Shown piece by piece: positions 52,964 to 63,306 of a stretch of 64,000 nucleotides of DNA (positions are counted from its first letter, which is position 1; every line of letters begins with the position of its first letter). The notes beneath the pieces are model-generated. The model worked only from the letters and a program-made list of their open reading frames with translations. It was not told the DNA's origin and searched no databases. Both the position numbers and the translations under genes were made by a program. The stretch comes from Craspedostauros australis (lineage: Eukaryota > Bacillariophyta > Bacillariophyceae > Mastogloiales > Achnanthaceae), in contig JAMXDE010000015.1 in the NCBI GenBank assembly GCA_026770025.1, positions 1,612,001-1,676,000 on the forward strand, given 5' to 3'.

Positions 52964-54142
52964 ATCCCACAAGTATTCCGGTGTATCTGTCGATGTCATC
53001 AAACGTCGGTAATGTTAGCGGAGTTCGCGGATGGTTTCTTCTGCTTTGTTCTGGTTGTGGATGTATGCCTCGATTGGACAGATGGAGACTTGTGCTCTGT
53101 GTAGCTTGCGACGGAATTCGCCAGCCACGAGCTCTTTTGCGTTGTCTGGAATAATGGTGTGTGGGATGCTGTGGTCACGAAACAGTTCGTCAAGTGTGCG
53201 ATGTGCTTCTTTGCGTTCCGCCATCAGGTACACCCGGACCCAGTGAAACGGTGTACAGTATATCATGGCACATTTGTTGCCACGAATCGACTTGGTCTTT
53301 GCGTGCATGGTGTCGGCGTAGAGTTGGGTGTTGAGCCGACGATATCGTAGTTGCATGGCGTATGGATTGAGAAGACGTGTTCCTGAAGCATGACGAAAGT
53401 CACGAATGGCCAGTTGCGTTGTTGCGTCAAGAGTACGTGATGCGGCTTCTGTTCCGATGCGCCAGCGTTGTGCAAGGACATCCGGTGTAATAGTCCCCTT
53501 TCGATTGGACGTGTGCGTGCCATGGATGCTGATGGATGATATGGTTCGTTGTGATGAGAGAGATGCACGGATGGCATCTTCGTCGTCCCCTGACAACCAT
53601 TGGGATGGGTCCCATGTAGCCTCTTGTGTCATCATGACATGGATGCAGTCACGATCGGATTGGACTTCTTGTTGTGTTGGCTTCCTCATGTGGAAGTAGG
53701 ATACAGTGCCTTGCAACCGTAGAGGAATGTGTAGGTCGTCGTCGAATGAGACCACGGAGTGGTCTTCCGGCTTCCGTTCGTGCTCTTTGATCATGAGCAG
53801 AGGAACATCATTCACGACTATACCCGCAGCCCTCATTTGGTTTGGACACAACAAAGGATGTTCAAGACGAGGAAAGTAGATCGATTGTGGAAAGAAAAGA
53901 ATGAATGTTTGATATGTAACTGGATCATCGTATGCTATCGCAGCTGTGACGATTGGTGCATTATCGATGGACCCAAGTGAGTCAATAAAAGGGGTTGCAG
54001 TGACGGTTTGGTCGGTCTGATGCACAATGTACACAGTGTCACCAAAACAACATGTATCCGCATGCAAATCGAGTTCTGCCCGTGGGGTATCAGACGACAG
54101 AGACATGCTAACAGATGTGAGCCGTCAAGTGTGACTTCGCAG
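52964..54142 (-). pseudogene. old CoDi element: protease and integrase
   Basis: Open from 54,106 to 53,015. Begins with the CoDi protease motif ELDLHADTCCFG, then a pre-integrase segment (GTRLLNPYAMQLRYRRL), then the integrase core with catalytic Asp in QLYADTMHAK, Asp in HTIIPDNAKELV and Glu in HNQNKAEETIREL. An in-frame TAA follows RELR near 53,003, and the frame continues as HYRRLMTS and PEYLWDYC up to Copia B. This is the typical order of a CoDi pol. Confidence 0.85.
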
Positions 54143-55635
54143 TCAGGAACGTCCTTGTTGGTTGTGACGAGTGGCCATGCTGCCAATACCAGCCTGATTG
54201 TTGGTACCCGTTTGACCGTTGCCTTGGTTCGTAGTATCGCGTGGTCCATAGTGACCATCTGTCTTGTCGTGGGAGCGTTTCGATGGCGTGTTTCTGCCCA
54301 CCGACATAACCCCACGGCGCTTGTCCCGTTCTGCACGCATCTCAAGTGCCTTGGTCTTGTGTGCAGACGACATGACCGACCATTCCTCTGGTGAGTAGTG
54401 GCGATCCGTAATGACCATGTCAGGGTCGTATTTCTTGGGTTTTTCTTGACCGCCGCGACCACCCTTGCTTGGTGTTCCATTGCGGTTGTTGCGACCGCCT
54501 TTGCCACGGCCCATTGAACCAATAGAGTGTCTGGGTGATGCGATTTGTTTGTGGTCAATGACTTTGCTCAGGACATTGATGGCACCCGGTAGATCTTTGT
54601 GAAGGGCTTCATTGATCTTGATAGCAACACATGCGCTGTCGAGACGCGAATCGCGGATACCATCGAGGAAGTGACGCACTTTCGCCGCGTTCACCAATGG
54701 TTCACCACATTGTGCCATGTCTTCCAATGCGCCTTTCATGATTTGTGTGTATCGTTCGAAAGAGAATTGACGCAATTTTCCGTCGTAGAAACTGGTTGCG
54801 ATTGTTTTGGATGCGGCTGCCTTGGTGCGTGCTTAGAATGAGTCGCCATGGTAATGTTCTTTGAGAGCGATGAATGCTGCACAACCATTGCGTGAGCGCT
54901 CAAAGCCTTGGACCCAAGCCCATGCAGGTCCTCCATGCGTGACATGACAAACCACTTGCCATACTTTGGCGTTGTCTGCGTCATATCGGATGCCTTCATG
55001 GATTGCGCGGTCAATCAATTCTTCTTTCATGGTAGGTACACCAAACCTGTTGTTGATGGCTGGTGTGCGATCCTCAGGTTTACGTGAATCCTCACGGATC
55101 ACATAGGAGAGTGGAGTGTCAAGTGCACCATGCGTGTTCTCCAAGTAGTTCTGAATGTCTTCAAGGCTGTCACAGATGCGGTCCACTTTGACCAGCCGTT
55201 CTGGCATGTCTGGCTCTGTTTCTTTCTTGACACGTTGTTCCTCCAAGAAGAGCTCCCACAGCGCGACGAGGCGGTCCATGGGCGCCTCTGCTGCCGTAAA
55301 GGGCGTTGGATACGTTGGAAGTGGAATCGTGCATAACGGAGTTGACGGAGCTTTGTCTCATGAACCCAACCAACACTGATGCCTGGGTCCTTGATTTGTG
55401 GTGGTATGTTGCCCTTGGCTCCTGCCTTGTATGCTGGGTTTTCGATGAACCCACTGCCATCGCAGATGCGCTTGCACAGGGCAGTAACACCTTTGTTGGT
55501 AATGGAGAGAAAGTTGTCGAATTTGGTCAAGCCTTGATCTTCCAAAGCATCGACGATGTCATCGTCAGGGAAGCTGAGTACATTCTTGCAATAGTCACGT
55601 ATCTCGTTCACGTTTGCATTTGCAGCGGCTGCCAT
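54143..55635 (-). pseudogene. old CoDi element: gag
   Basis: Starts at the Met at 55,635 (MAAAANANVNEIRDYCKNVL). A one-base frameshift near 55,290 (after FHFQRIQRP) moves to the frame continuing with MDRLVALWELFLEEQR. GDSF is followed by an in-frame TAA near 54,834, and the same frame resumes with ARTKAAASKTIATSFYDGKLR and the gag tail (FSFERYTQIMKGALEDM, FLDGIRDSRL). The end is Gly/Arg/Asn-rich (GRGKGGRNNRNG), nucleocapsid-like but without an intact CCHC knuckle. Confidence 0.75.
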
Positions 55636-56432
55636 GTTGATGATTTTCGTACGTAGTGGTGATAATGATGATGGTGAGAGAAAGAAGTGGAGAAAGGGGA
55701 GAGAGTTGTGTTGACAAGAAAACCACACTGGGACATGGTGTGTTTTCGTCGTGAAAAAATGGCTCAACGTGTGTTTTGCGGTAACAACCCGCGATGAGAA
55801 GCACGGACCGGGCAACAAGGCACACGATCTTTCCGCTGATGACAGCGCGTGTCGCAGTAGGGGTTTCCGTGTGACCATCTGCGTCAACACATCATGGTCA
55901 AAGAGGATGCAGCACAGTACAAGCAGTGCCGGCTTGGTGACGGTCCACCCTCGGAGCGGGGTCCCAGTATTATCGTCGCCTCTTCAGGCGGTCCCCGCAC
56001 GCTCGCACATGCCCGCATGAGCGGATGAGAATGATAAACCAAGTTTCGACACACGTGAAACCGGTTTAGAGCGAAAAAGAGTAAAGATGCAGATTATGAG
56101 TCTTATCGATGTCGTATGCGTCGGTGCAGTTGTCTCATTGCTATGTCGTCCATGATTGATAGTGGCGACTATCGTGTAACGCCATTTCAACGGTTTCATA
56201 CATATCCCGGTTTGCTTGCATCACGTTTTGCCTCTAAAACGCTAGGCTGACGCCATCATAAGTTTATAACCAAGGCCTGGACTCACTGTCTAACACTCCT
56301 ACCTTATTACCGATGTGTTGAAGTACATATGATTAAATTATAGTCTCTATAGGAGCCCATTTTTTTCAGGATCCTGTAGCGACCGTACGGTCATTGGCTG
56401 ACGTGGGTCAGAGATAAAAATTAAAATAAGGC
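55636..56432. other. flank of old CoDi element up to Copia C
   Basis: Should contain the 5' leader and possibly the LTR of the old element, but no LTR edge or partner was found. A 12-bp palindrome GACCGTACGGTC lies near 56,383. The last five bases (AAGGC) are the target duplication of Copia C. Confidence 0.45.
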
Positions 56433-56563
56433 TGTTGGCATACGTACGCAGGACAGACGTCCGCAGCCTCCGCCTCTGAAGAGTGACAACGGAGACAGTC
56501 TCCTCCCATAAATCCATCATTAGCACACACACACACACACATCCTCCCGTACAGATACTGACA
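56433..56563 (+). repeat. Copia C 5' LTR
   Basis: 131 bp from TGTTGGCATACG to AGATACTGACA, with a (CA)9 run in the second half. Unusually short for a Copia LTR. The next bases GGTTATGGCTTG are the expected primer-binding position. Confidence 0.95.
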
Positions 56564-56707
56564 GGTTATGGCTTGTTTCACGCTTTTGTGACTACATCCT
56601 CTCCGTCTCTTCGTGCTCTTCGTTTCAGGACGTTTCATTCCCTGGCTTCGAGCTGTATGCCCTCTCGTCACCCTCTCTTCGCTCCGCACTTCGTTCCTCT
56701 CTCTACC

Positions 56708-58426
56708 ATGGCTTCCGCTGACGACAACGCTCCGCCCGCTGCGACGGTGTCCACCGCTCAAACCATCTCTCTCCGCCTTGGGTGGAAGTGGTTCCCGGAT
56801 GCCATGGCCGATCTTCAGGTGCGCTCGGATGAGGAACTCTACGACCTCCTCTGCGCGCCTGATGATGGATTCCACGAGTGCCTCTGCGCGTGGTCCGCCA
56901 AGAGTCCGCTTCATGTGCGACACTTGTGGCGGCTCCGCGCGTGGTACCTGAAGACTGGCGAAGACGACGAGCATTGGGCGACCAGCCTCTCGGCGCGCGA
57001 GTTCCGTCCATTCATGCGCCTCGAGAATCCGATCCCTTCCGCATTCCGCTCCGTGCCCTCGTCGGTGGCCTCCATCGCTTCGCGCCATGACGAGCGCAGC
57101 CCTGGTGCGGACGACGCAGTCGTCGACATTTCCAAGGTTCGCGATCCCGCTGACGAGCCGCCGCCTGACGATGTTCGTGGGTCTGGCGATGGTGGTGTTC
57201 CTGGCGGTGGTGCTCCTTCTACTGCGCCTGCCGTGGACTCTCGTACTCTACCGCCTGACGATTTCACGACTCCTCGTCTCCCGGCAGAGGACTTCGACTA
57301 CGTCACTGACTCTGGAGTCGACTACTCTGTGGCCAACGCCAGCCCTGCGTTCCGGCGACACCGTACCTACGAGGTCCCGCCCGCTCTCGAGCGTCTGGAC
57401 TACGGTGTTGGTCAGGCCTGGGACAAGTGGCGTCTGCCCCTCAAGGATGACTCGCCCACCGCGATCTTCAACTGGTATGGCCAGTTCCAGGCTGCTGCTG
57501 CACGTGCGGACTTGCACTCTTGCCCGCTGAGTTCGTTCCAGCCGTCCTCTTCCGTCATTCCTCGCAATGCCCACGGTCACCGTGTCTTTGCCATGAATGA
57601 CCAGCTGGTGGTGAAGCTGCAGGCCGATGGTGTCATCAACCTGGAGCATGCCGCGCTTCGCCTGAAGTACACCAGCAGCATCGGCATCATGCCGCACCGG
57701 CTTTCCGCGTACGTCTTCATTCATACACTGCTCTCTGGCGCGTATGATGCCGTCCAGTCGCAGGTCCACAAGGCTCCAGCTTTTCAAGGGTCCGTTGCGA
57801 CGTACGCTGAACAGCTGTTCAGCTTCCAGCTTGTGGAGGGCCTCGTGTTTCGCCGACACATCTCCCAGCTGGAGCTCACGCGCCACTTCCTTGAAGAACT
57901 TCGTGGCCATGGGTACGAACTGGGGCACTTCCATACTGCCGTCCGTGGCGTTGCCGTGCCCAAGGACCTTCCCATCAATCTGCGCGTGGAGCAACTTGGG
58001 CAGGAAATTGCGGATCTTCCCCAGCAGCCTGCTCGAGGTGTCGCGCATCGTGTCAACACACGCAGTCAAGGACGCGGTGGTGGTGGTTGCCAAGGCCAAT
58101 GTCCCAAGAGGCGCCAGCACGCCTTTTACAAGCCGGTGCCTGGTGCCTTCTGTGAGGCCTGCTGCAACATGGGTCACACCAAGGACACGTGCAAGACTTT
58201 TGGGCGCCATGCGCACATGAACGAGTACGCTGCGTCGCATTCGGAGTATGCTGACGCCATGCGTGACAAGTTCCGCGGGCACTTCACCAAGCAGACCTTC
58301 ACGGCCAACGCTCGGGCCATCCAGCGCTACAGCGGGGATGAACATGAGTCCATTGCCAACCTCGTGGTGTCCAATGAAGTGCTCGAATCCGTTGACCAGG
58401 ATTTTTGGTCTGCCGGCCAGGAGTAA
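56708..58426 (+). CDS. Copia C gag
   Basis: 572 residues from the Met at 56,708 (MASADDNAPPAAT), preceded by ACC. The frame is open back to 56,483 inside the LTR, but those residues are not gag-like. Structure: an N-terminal Trp-rich helical part, a long Asp/Pro/Gly-rich linker, a central capsid-like region, and near the C-terminus a zinc knuckle CEACCNMGHTKDTC (C-x2-C-x4-H-x4-C) preceded by Arg/Gly-rich residues. It packages element RNA into particles. Pol overlaps its end in the -1 frame by about 30 bases. Confidence 0.85.
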   Translation: MASADDNAPPAATVSTAQTISLRLGWKWFPDAMADLQVRSDEELYDLLCAPDDGFHECLCAWSAKSPLHVRHLWRLRAWYLKTGEDDEHWATSLSAREFRPFMRLENPIPSAFRSVPSSVASIASRHDERSPGADDAVVDISKVRDPADEPPPDDVRGSGDGGVPGGGAPSTAPAVDSRTLPPDDFTTPRLPAEDFDYVTDSGVDYSVANASPAFRRHRTYEVPPALERLDYGVGQAWDKWRLPLKDDSPTAIFNWYGQFQAAAARADLHSCPLSSFQPSSSVIPRNAHGHRVFAMNDQLVVKLQADGVINLEHAALRLKYTSSIGIMPHRLSAYVFIHTLLSGAYDAVQSQVHKAPAFQGSVATYAEQLFSFQLVEGLVFRRHISQLELTRHFLEELRGHGYELGHFHTAVRGVAVPKDLPINLRVEQLGQEIADLPQQPARGVAHRVNTRSQGRGGGGCQGQCPKRRQHAFYKPVPGAFCEACCNMGHTKDTCKTFGRHAHMNEYAASHSEYADAMRDKFRGHFTKQTFTANARAIQRYSGDEHESIANLVVSNEVLESVDQDFWSAGQE

Positions 58427-61400
58427 GCGAGCTCTCTGGTGAACGGCCATCTTTCAACAATCGCAACAGCGGGAAACCAGCAGGTCATCACATTGATGAG
58501 GTTTCCGTGCTTGCTCTTCCTGCTCCCTCCGCCATCCAGCCACAAAAGCTTATGGGATATGCTGTGGTCAGGGCCTGCTGTGTTCACGCCGCTTGTACTG
58601 ATGGATCCGGCATTCGGGCCTGGAATCCTTATGGCGGTGTGGGTCAATGCGACATCGGTGCCAATGTGAGCGCGACTCCGTACAAGGAAGTCCTGAGGGA
58701 TTACCAGCCTTTCTCCTCACCTCTCATGCTGGCGGCAGCTGATGCTCTTGCTGAGTCCATGGTATGCCCGGGTGAAGGCTTCCTGGACGTTCCCACGTGC
58801 GAGGGGTCGACTATCTCAGTCTGGACCGCGCTTTGCCCCAACCTGGCTGAGACACTCATCTCGCCACAGTCCATCGTGCGACAGAGTGACAATGCCTTCC
58901 AGCGCTTCACATTTGCATCCACCCTACAAGGCGCCACGCTCACGTTCCATGGTGCAAGCGGTGACTGCTCTGCCTCTATGACTCAGTCCAATGGGTTGTA
59001 CTTCTTCAACGGCGACTCCACGCGGTCACCCATGGCGTTCGCCATTCAGACTTCGTCGCCGGCCTTGCAAGCGGAGCTATGGCACCTGCGCCTGGGACAC
59101 CCCGGCATGTCGCAGTTGGAGAAGTTGCCTGCGCATGTCACTGGCGTCCCTGGCAAACTACGGTCCAGCGCGCACCCGTTGCGACACTGCACGACGTGCA
59201 GCCAGGCTCACCGCCAGAAGGCCGCTCGCGGACCCAACGTGGACACTGTTGAACCACATCCGGGCGCTCGGTTCCATGCAGACTTCGGTTTCATGCGTGC
59301 CACCAACGAGGCATATGGTGCTGCAAAGCCACGCGGCCGCGATGCCAATCGCCGGGTTGTCCTATCCCTCGAAGGCTTCACGTCGTACCTCCTCATCACG
59401 GATGCGTACACACGATATACGTGGGTGTTTCCAACCAAGGACAGGTCGCCTCCAGTTGAGATATTCTCCAAACTTCTGGGTGATTTTGGCCGACGTTCGG
59501 GTCATCGCGCGGTGCGTGTCGATACAGGCGGGGAGCTTACTCGATCTGGAGCTTTCCAAGTGGCCGTCCGTGATGCTGGGTACAATCTCGAGCCCACTGG
59601 TGCTGGTTGCTCCTGGATGAATGGGAAGGTGGAGCGGCTGAACCGCACTTTTGGCGTCATGACGAGGGCCCTACTGTATTCCGCGGGTCTCAAGCCGCAG
59701 TTCTGGGCCCTTGCGCTCGTGCATTCGGTCTACCTGAAGAACCAGTTGTGGCATGTGTCCATCTCCAAGACTCCCTACGAGCTCCAACATGGGGTCAAGC
59801 TAGATCTCGGGCACCTACGTGTGTTTGGGTCTCGTGTCACTGTCCGGAAGCCAGGGCATCCGCCTGCCAAGCTTGACGTTCACACGTACAATGGCATCTT
59901 TGTGGGACACACGGCGACACCGACTCTCCACAAATACTACGACCTTGATTCTAGCCGCATCAAAACAGCTGGCAACATCGTCTTTGACGAGGTTCACTTC
60001 ACGTCCAGCAATCGGCCTCCAGGACCACAACTCCTGTTCGAACTGGGATTCCGTGACCCTCGAGGTGATGCAGCACTGGTCCCTACGAAGGACGGCGCAC
60101 TCAAGGGTGACAATGCGGATGCAGGGCGTACACCCGTTGAGTCCTGCGTTGCGTGTGGTGATTCGGAGTTACACGCCGCCGCTGCCACGTGCTCGTCCAC
60201 ACCTCATCGTTTCGTGCGGTCGCTGGAGATGACAAGTGAACCTTTCGGTTTTCCGTTCGCGCAGGACATTGAGGTGAATGGATCCGATCCATGTGCTGGG
60301 TTGGTGCTGGTGCCCGACGATGCTCGAGGGCGACTGCAGCTGCAAACGTGCAAGCCTGGCACTCCGGCCGCTCGCATTCCCCGGTGGCGATCGCGTCTTC
60401 GGTCTGCACATCTGCTTACCCTGGATGGCGACGACGTGTTGCGCGGTGATGATGTCGTCCGCATCGTTTCAAACGCGCGGCAGCGTCAGACGAATCCAAT
60501 CGTCGCCATCTTCGCTTTTGATGAGGCGCGCAATGCTCTCTCCCAACAAGGTGTTCCGCAGCTCTACTTCGACCAGCTTCGACATGTGAAGGACGTCATC
60601 CGGCAGATATCGCCACGCGCTCGCGCCGTTGCTGCTGCACCCAAACTCACACGGCGCAAGTTGCTGTTGGGCGATGACTGGGATGAGTGGCAAGCTGCGG
60701 AGTTCAAGCAGATGGAGCAATACCACCACCAAGGGATGTTCGGTGATCCAGTGGAGCCTCCGTCTGGCGCAGCTGTGTTCAACTGGGTCTGGGTGTATGT
60801 TGTGAAAACCCACGAGAACAATCGCAAGAAGGCCCGCGCGGTGTGTGATGGTTCCACCCGAGGAGGCAACGTCCGTGTATTTGGTCACACGTATGCTGCC
60901 ACGCCCGATCTCACCGAATTCCGCATTCTTGTGGCCATCGCCGCTGTCCAGCGCCTACTCATCTTTGGAGCTGATGTTGCCAATGCATTTGCTGAAGCTC
61001 CAGCCAGCGCCCAGCGATACTACATGAAGGTGGACGATCAGTTCCGTTCGTGGTGGGAACACAAACATGATGCTACCATTCCGCGTGGCCATGTTGTGCC
61101 TGTCCTCAAGAACCTCCAAGGTCACCCTGAGGCGCCTTGGCAGTGGAGCATTCATGTCAATGGAATCATGCGCCGCATGGGCCTGACGTCAACCACCCAC
61201 GCTCCATGTCTCTACACTGGGGTCGTTCAGAGCGAGCGCGTCTACATTTTGCGGCAGGTCGACGATTTCGCAGTGGCCACCGCCCGACAGAGCACCTACA
61301 TCGCGTTCTGCGACTTACTCGACAAGCAGCTCAACCAACCAATCACTCGACATGGGCTCTTCTCGCACTACAATGGGCTTGACCTCACGCAAGGAAGGTC

Positions 61401-62499
61401 GCATGTGACGGTACACTGTACTACGTATTTGAACAAGGTACTGCAGAAGCATGGTTGGAAAGATCTACGGTCGTCACAGCGACTTCCCATGCGTGCTGAC
61501 AATGGTTACATCAAGCAGCTGGACAATGCTGAGGTCCTGGCTACTGACGGTGAGCGACGGCAACTGCAGTCGACATTTTTCAATTATCGACAGGCCATCG
61601 GCGAGCTGATTTGGGCCATGGTGTCTTGCCGTCCCGACATTTCGTTCCCAGTGGTGAAGCTCAGCCAGTTCTCTATCAACCCGGCCAAGCTCCATTATGA
61701 GGCAGTCAAGTACCTCTTCCGCTACATAGCTGCCACACGAGAGCTTGGGATCACCTACTGGCGACCGTTGCCACTGCTTGACCTTCCTGATGTCCCGGTG
61801 CCCGTACCTCTTTCACCGCCTGAGGACGTTTCACATGACGTGGGTGGTCACACGACGGTCCGTTTCTCCACAGTCTATGGGTATGTGGATGCTGACTGGG
61901 GATCCGATATTCGACATCGGCGCTCTGTCACTGGCATCGTGTTCATGTTCGGCGGCGCTGCCGTCGCATGGAAGACCAGAGTCCAGCCAACCGTGTCCCT
62001 CAGCAGCTCCGAAGCCGAATTTGTTGCTGCCAGCGATGCTGGCCACATGGCTCTGTGGCTTCGCTCCATCCTCGATGAGATCGGGGTGCCTCAGCAGCAC
62101 GCAACTCTCATCTTCGAGGACAACCAAGGAGCACGCATGATGGCCAATGCAAGTCAGCCTACACGGAATTCGAGACATATTGATATCCGAACCTTCGCAG
62201 TCAGTGACTGGGTGGATCGGGATCTTATTCTTATCGAGGACGTCGCATCCGATCTCAACGCTGCAGATGCGTGTACCAAGCAAACGCCTTCGGTTCTCTT
62301 CTTCCGCCATACTGACTTGATCATGGGTCGCTTCCGCCCGTCTTACGCTCAAGACCATGATGGGCGTCGCTCTGTCAGAGCAATTTTTCCCGCTGGAAAT
62401 CTTCCAGCGTGGGGGGGGGGTGTTGGCATACGTACGCAGGACAGACGTCCGCAGCCTCCGCCTCTGAAGAGTGACAACGGAGACAGTCTCCTCCCATAA
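58396..62499 (+). CDS. Copia C pol
   Basis: The pol frame opens at 58,396 inside the gag end, in the -1 frame; a TTTTT run at 58,402-58,406 could allow slippage. Numbering from TTG at 58,405 gives 1,364 residues. Protease CDIGANVSATPYK (D83, with Ile in place of Ser/Thr); integrase zinc site H227, H232, C262, C265; catalytic D293, D373, E410; RT with GADVANAFAEA (D857) and RQVDDFAVA (DD at 953-954, Gln in place of the usual Tyr); RNase H with YVDADWGSD, SSSEAEFVAASD, FEDNQGARMM and SRHIDIRTF. The frame runs through the polypurine tract and ends 79 bases into the 3' LTR. Confidence 0.9.
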   Translation, partial: PGFLVCRPGVSELSGERPSFNNRNSGKPAGHHIDEVSVLALPAPSAIQPQKLMGYAVVRACCVHAACTDGSGIRAWNPYGGVGQCDIGANVSATPYKEVLRDYQPFSSPLMLAAADALAESMVCPGEGFLDVPTCEGSTISVWTALCPNLAETLISPQSIVRQSDNAFQRFTFASTLQGATLTFHGASGDCSASMTQSNGLYFFNGDSTRSPMAFAIQTSSPALQAELWHLRLGHPGMSQLEKLPAHVTGVPGKLRSSAHPLRHCTTCSQAHRQKAARGPNVDTVEPHPGARFHADFGFMRATNEAYGAAKPRGRDANRRVVLSLEGFTSYLLITDAYTRYTWVFPTKDRSPPVEIFSKLLGDFGRRSGHRAVRVDTGGELTRSGAFQVAVRDAGYNLEPTGAGCSWMNGKVERLNRTFGVMTRALLYSAGLKPQFWALALVHSVYLKNQLWHVSISKTPYELQHGVKLDLGHLRVFGSRVTVRKPGHPPAKLDVHTYNGIFVGHTATPTLHKYYDLDSSRIKTAGNIVFDEVHFTSSNRPPGPQLLFELGFRDPRGDAALVPTKDGALKGDNADAGRTPVESCVACGDSELHAAAATCSSTPHRFVRSLEMTSEPFGFPFAQDIEVNGSDPCAGLVLVPDDARGRLQLQTCKPGTPAARIPRWRSRLRSAHLLTLDGDDVLRGDDVVRIVSNARQRQTNPIVAIFAFDEARNALSQQGVPQLYFDQLRHVKDVIRQISPRARAVAAAPKLTRRKLLLGDDWDEWQAAEFKQMEQYHHQGMFGDPVEPPSGAAVFNWVWVYVVKTHENNRKKARAVCDGSTRGGNVRVFGHTYAATPDLTEFRILVAIAAVQRLLIFGADVANAFAEAPASAQRYYMKVDDQFRSWWEHKHDATIPRGHVVPVLKNLQGHPEAPWQWSIHVNGIMRRMGLTSTTHAPCLYTGVVQSERVYILRQVDDFAVATARQSTYIAFCDLLDKQLNQPITRHGLFSHYNGLDLTQGRSHVTVHCTTYLNKVLQKHGWKDLRSSQRLPMRADNGYIKQLDNAEVLATDGERRQLQSTFFNYRQAIGELIWAMVSCRPDISFPVVKLSQFSINPAKLHYEAVKYLFRYIAATRELGITYWRPLPLLDLPDVPVPVPLSPPEDVSHDVGGHTTVRFSTVYGYVDADWGSDIRHRRSVTGIVFMFGGAAVAWKTRVQPTVSLSSSEAEFVAASDAGHMALWLRSILDEIGVPQQHATLIFEDNQGARMMANASQPTRNSRHIDIRTFAVSDWVDRDLILIEDVASDLNAADACTKQTPSVLFFRHTDLIMGRFRPSYAQDHDGRRSVRAIFPAGNLPAWGGGVGIRTQDRRPQPPPLKSDNGDSLLP
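62411..62420 (+). other. Copia C polypurine tract (G10)
   Basis: Ten G in a row directly before TGTTGG of the 3' LTR. It lies within the pol reading frame. Confidence 0.85.
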
Positions 62500-62551
62500 A
62501 TCCATCATTAGCACACACACACACACACATCCTCCCGTACAGATACTGACA
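62421..62551 (+). repeat. Copia C 3' LTR
   Basis: 131 bp, identical to the 5' LTR, followed by AAGGC. Confidence 0.95.
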
Positions 62552-63306
62552 AAGGCATTACAGCAAAATCGGCGTCCACTATGATTCTTATATTTCTTTC
62601 TAGTTTATGAACATGTGGGTGGCTGGGTCGAAAGCCCCGTATCTTCGCACCCCCCCCCCCCCCCCCCCCCCCCCCAGGACCGACTGCAGGTCCCGTCACT
62701 CAAGTGGGTCCTAACTCGACCTCCTCCCTCCATGTTACCCACAACAACAGGATGAAGCGATGGAAGCACTGTCTACCTGTGTGTTTTAGATTGCACGACC
62801 AGTACCCTGTGCTACACTTGTGCCTACCTATGATAGAACTGAATGGACAAAAGTTGAGGAGAGGAGAGTAGATTGGAAAAGAGTACTCCAGGGTGAATGT
62901 TGACAAGACCATGACGGATGAAAGGATCAACGGTTTCCCGCAATTACGTGCACGTTGCTTTTCTTGATTGGCGCGGATCCTCTTCTCCACTCACGACTTT
63001 CATGCATGCACCTGCCATGGCACCACGAGCATACTATACACAGTCGGAGAGAGAGAAACGCGACATCTCCAAATCAAACTGCCAACTCTCTCTCTCTCTC
63101 TCTCTACAGACCCAACGAAGGTTAAAGACTATCTTCTAAATTCAAGGAGGTTGACTACCTGGTCTCTGCTCCTCGCATGCCCCAAGTCTCCATCTTTGAC
63201 CGTTTGCCAATGTGGTCTTCTGGTGCCCTGCGCATCTTACCGTCCATCCTGTCGCGCCCTGTTGTGTCAATGACAGACGGTGCGGTGGACGAGGCGTCAT
63301 CGCTCT
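62552..63306. other. 3' flank of the second LRR gene, duplicated from 28.8-29.4 kb
   Basis: After the target duplication and a C26 run, from about 62,713 it aligns with 28,822-29,400: CTCGACCTCCTCCCTCCATG, GATAGAACTGAATGGACAAA, a (TC)n run (about 63,085-63,108) and CTACAGACCCAACGAAGG. Several small differences and indels. No gene is supported in it. Confidence 0.65.
62650..62675. repeat. C26 homopolymer
   Basis: Twenty-six C in a row, about 40 bp left of the duplication edge. Length in the assembly may be unreliable. Confidence 0.85.

Larger units (their letters stand above)
41481..55635 (-). mobile_element. old CoDi-type Ty1/copia element, nested and decayed
   Basis: Minus-strand fragments in the order gag (55,635-54,143), protease/integrase (54,106-52,964), linker (43,882-43,114) and RT (42,294 to about 41,481) belong to one element. 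It is interrupted by Copia B and by a solo LTR. Each interruption, removed with one copy of its 6-bp target duplication, restores an open reading frame. Independent defects (stops near 54,834 and 53,003; frameshifts near 55,290 and 41,660) show age. LTRs were not found at either end. Confidence 0.85.
56433..62551 (+). mobile_element. Copia C, complete Ty1/copia retrotransposon with 131-bp LTRs
   Basis: 6,119 bp. LTRs 56,433-56,563 and 62,421-62,551, both 131 bp and identical, including an internal (CA)9. Target duplication AAGGC (56,428-56,432 and 62,552-62,556). Gag and pol are in different frames and both open. A G10 polypurine tract (62,411-62,420) abuts the 3' LTR. A recent insertion, and a different lineage from Copia A/B. 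Confidence 0.95.
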
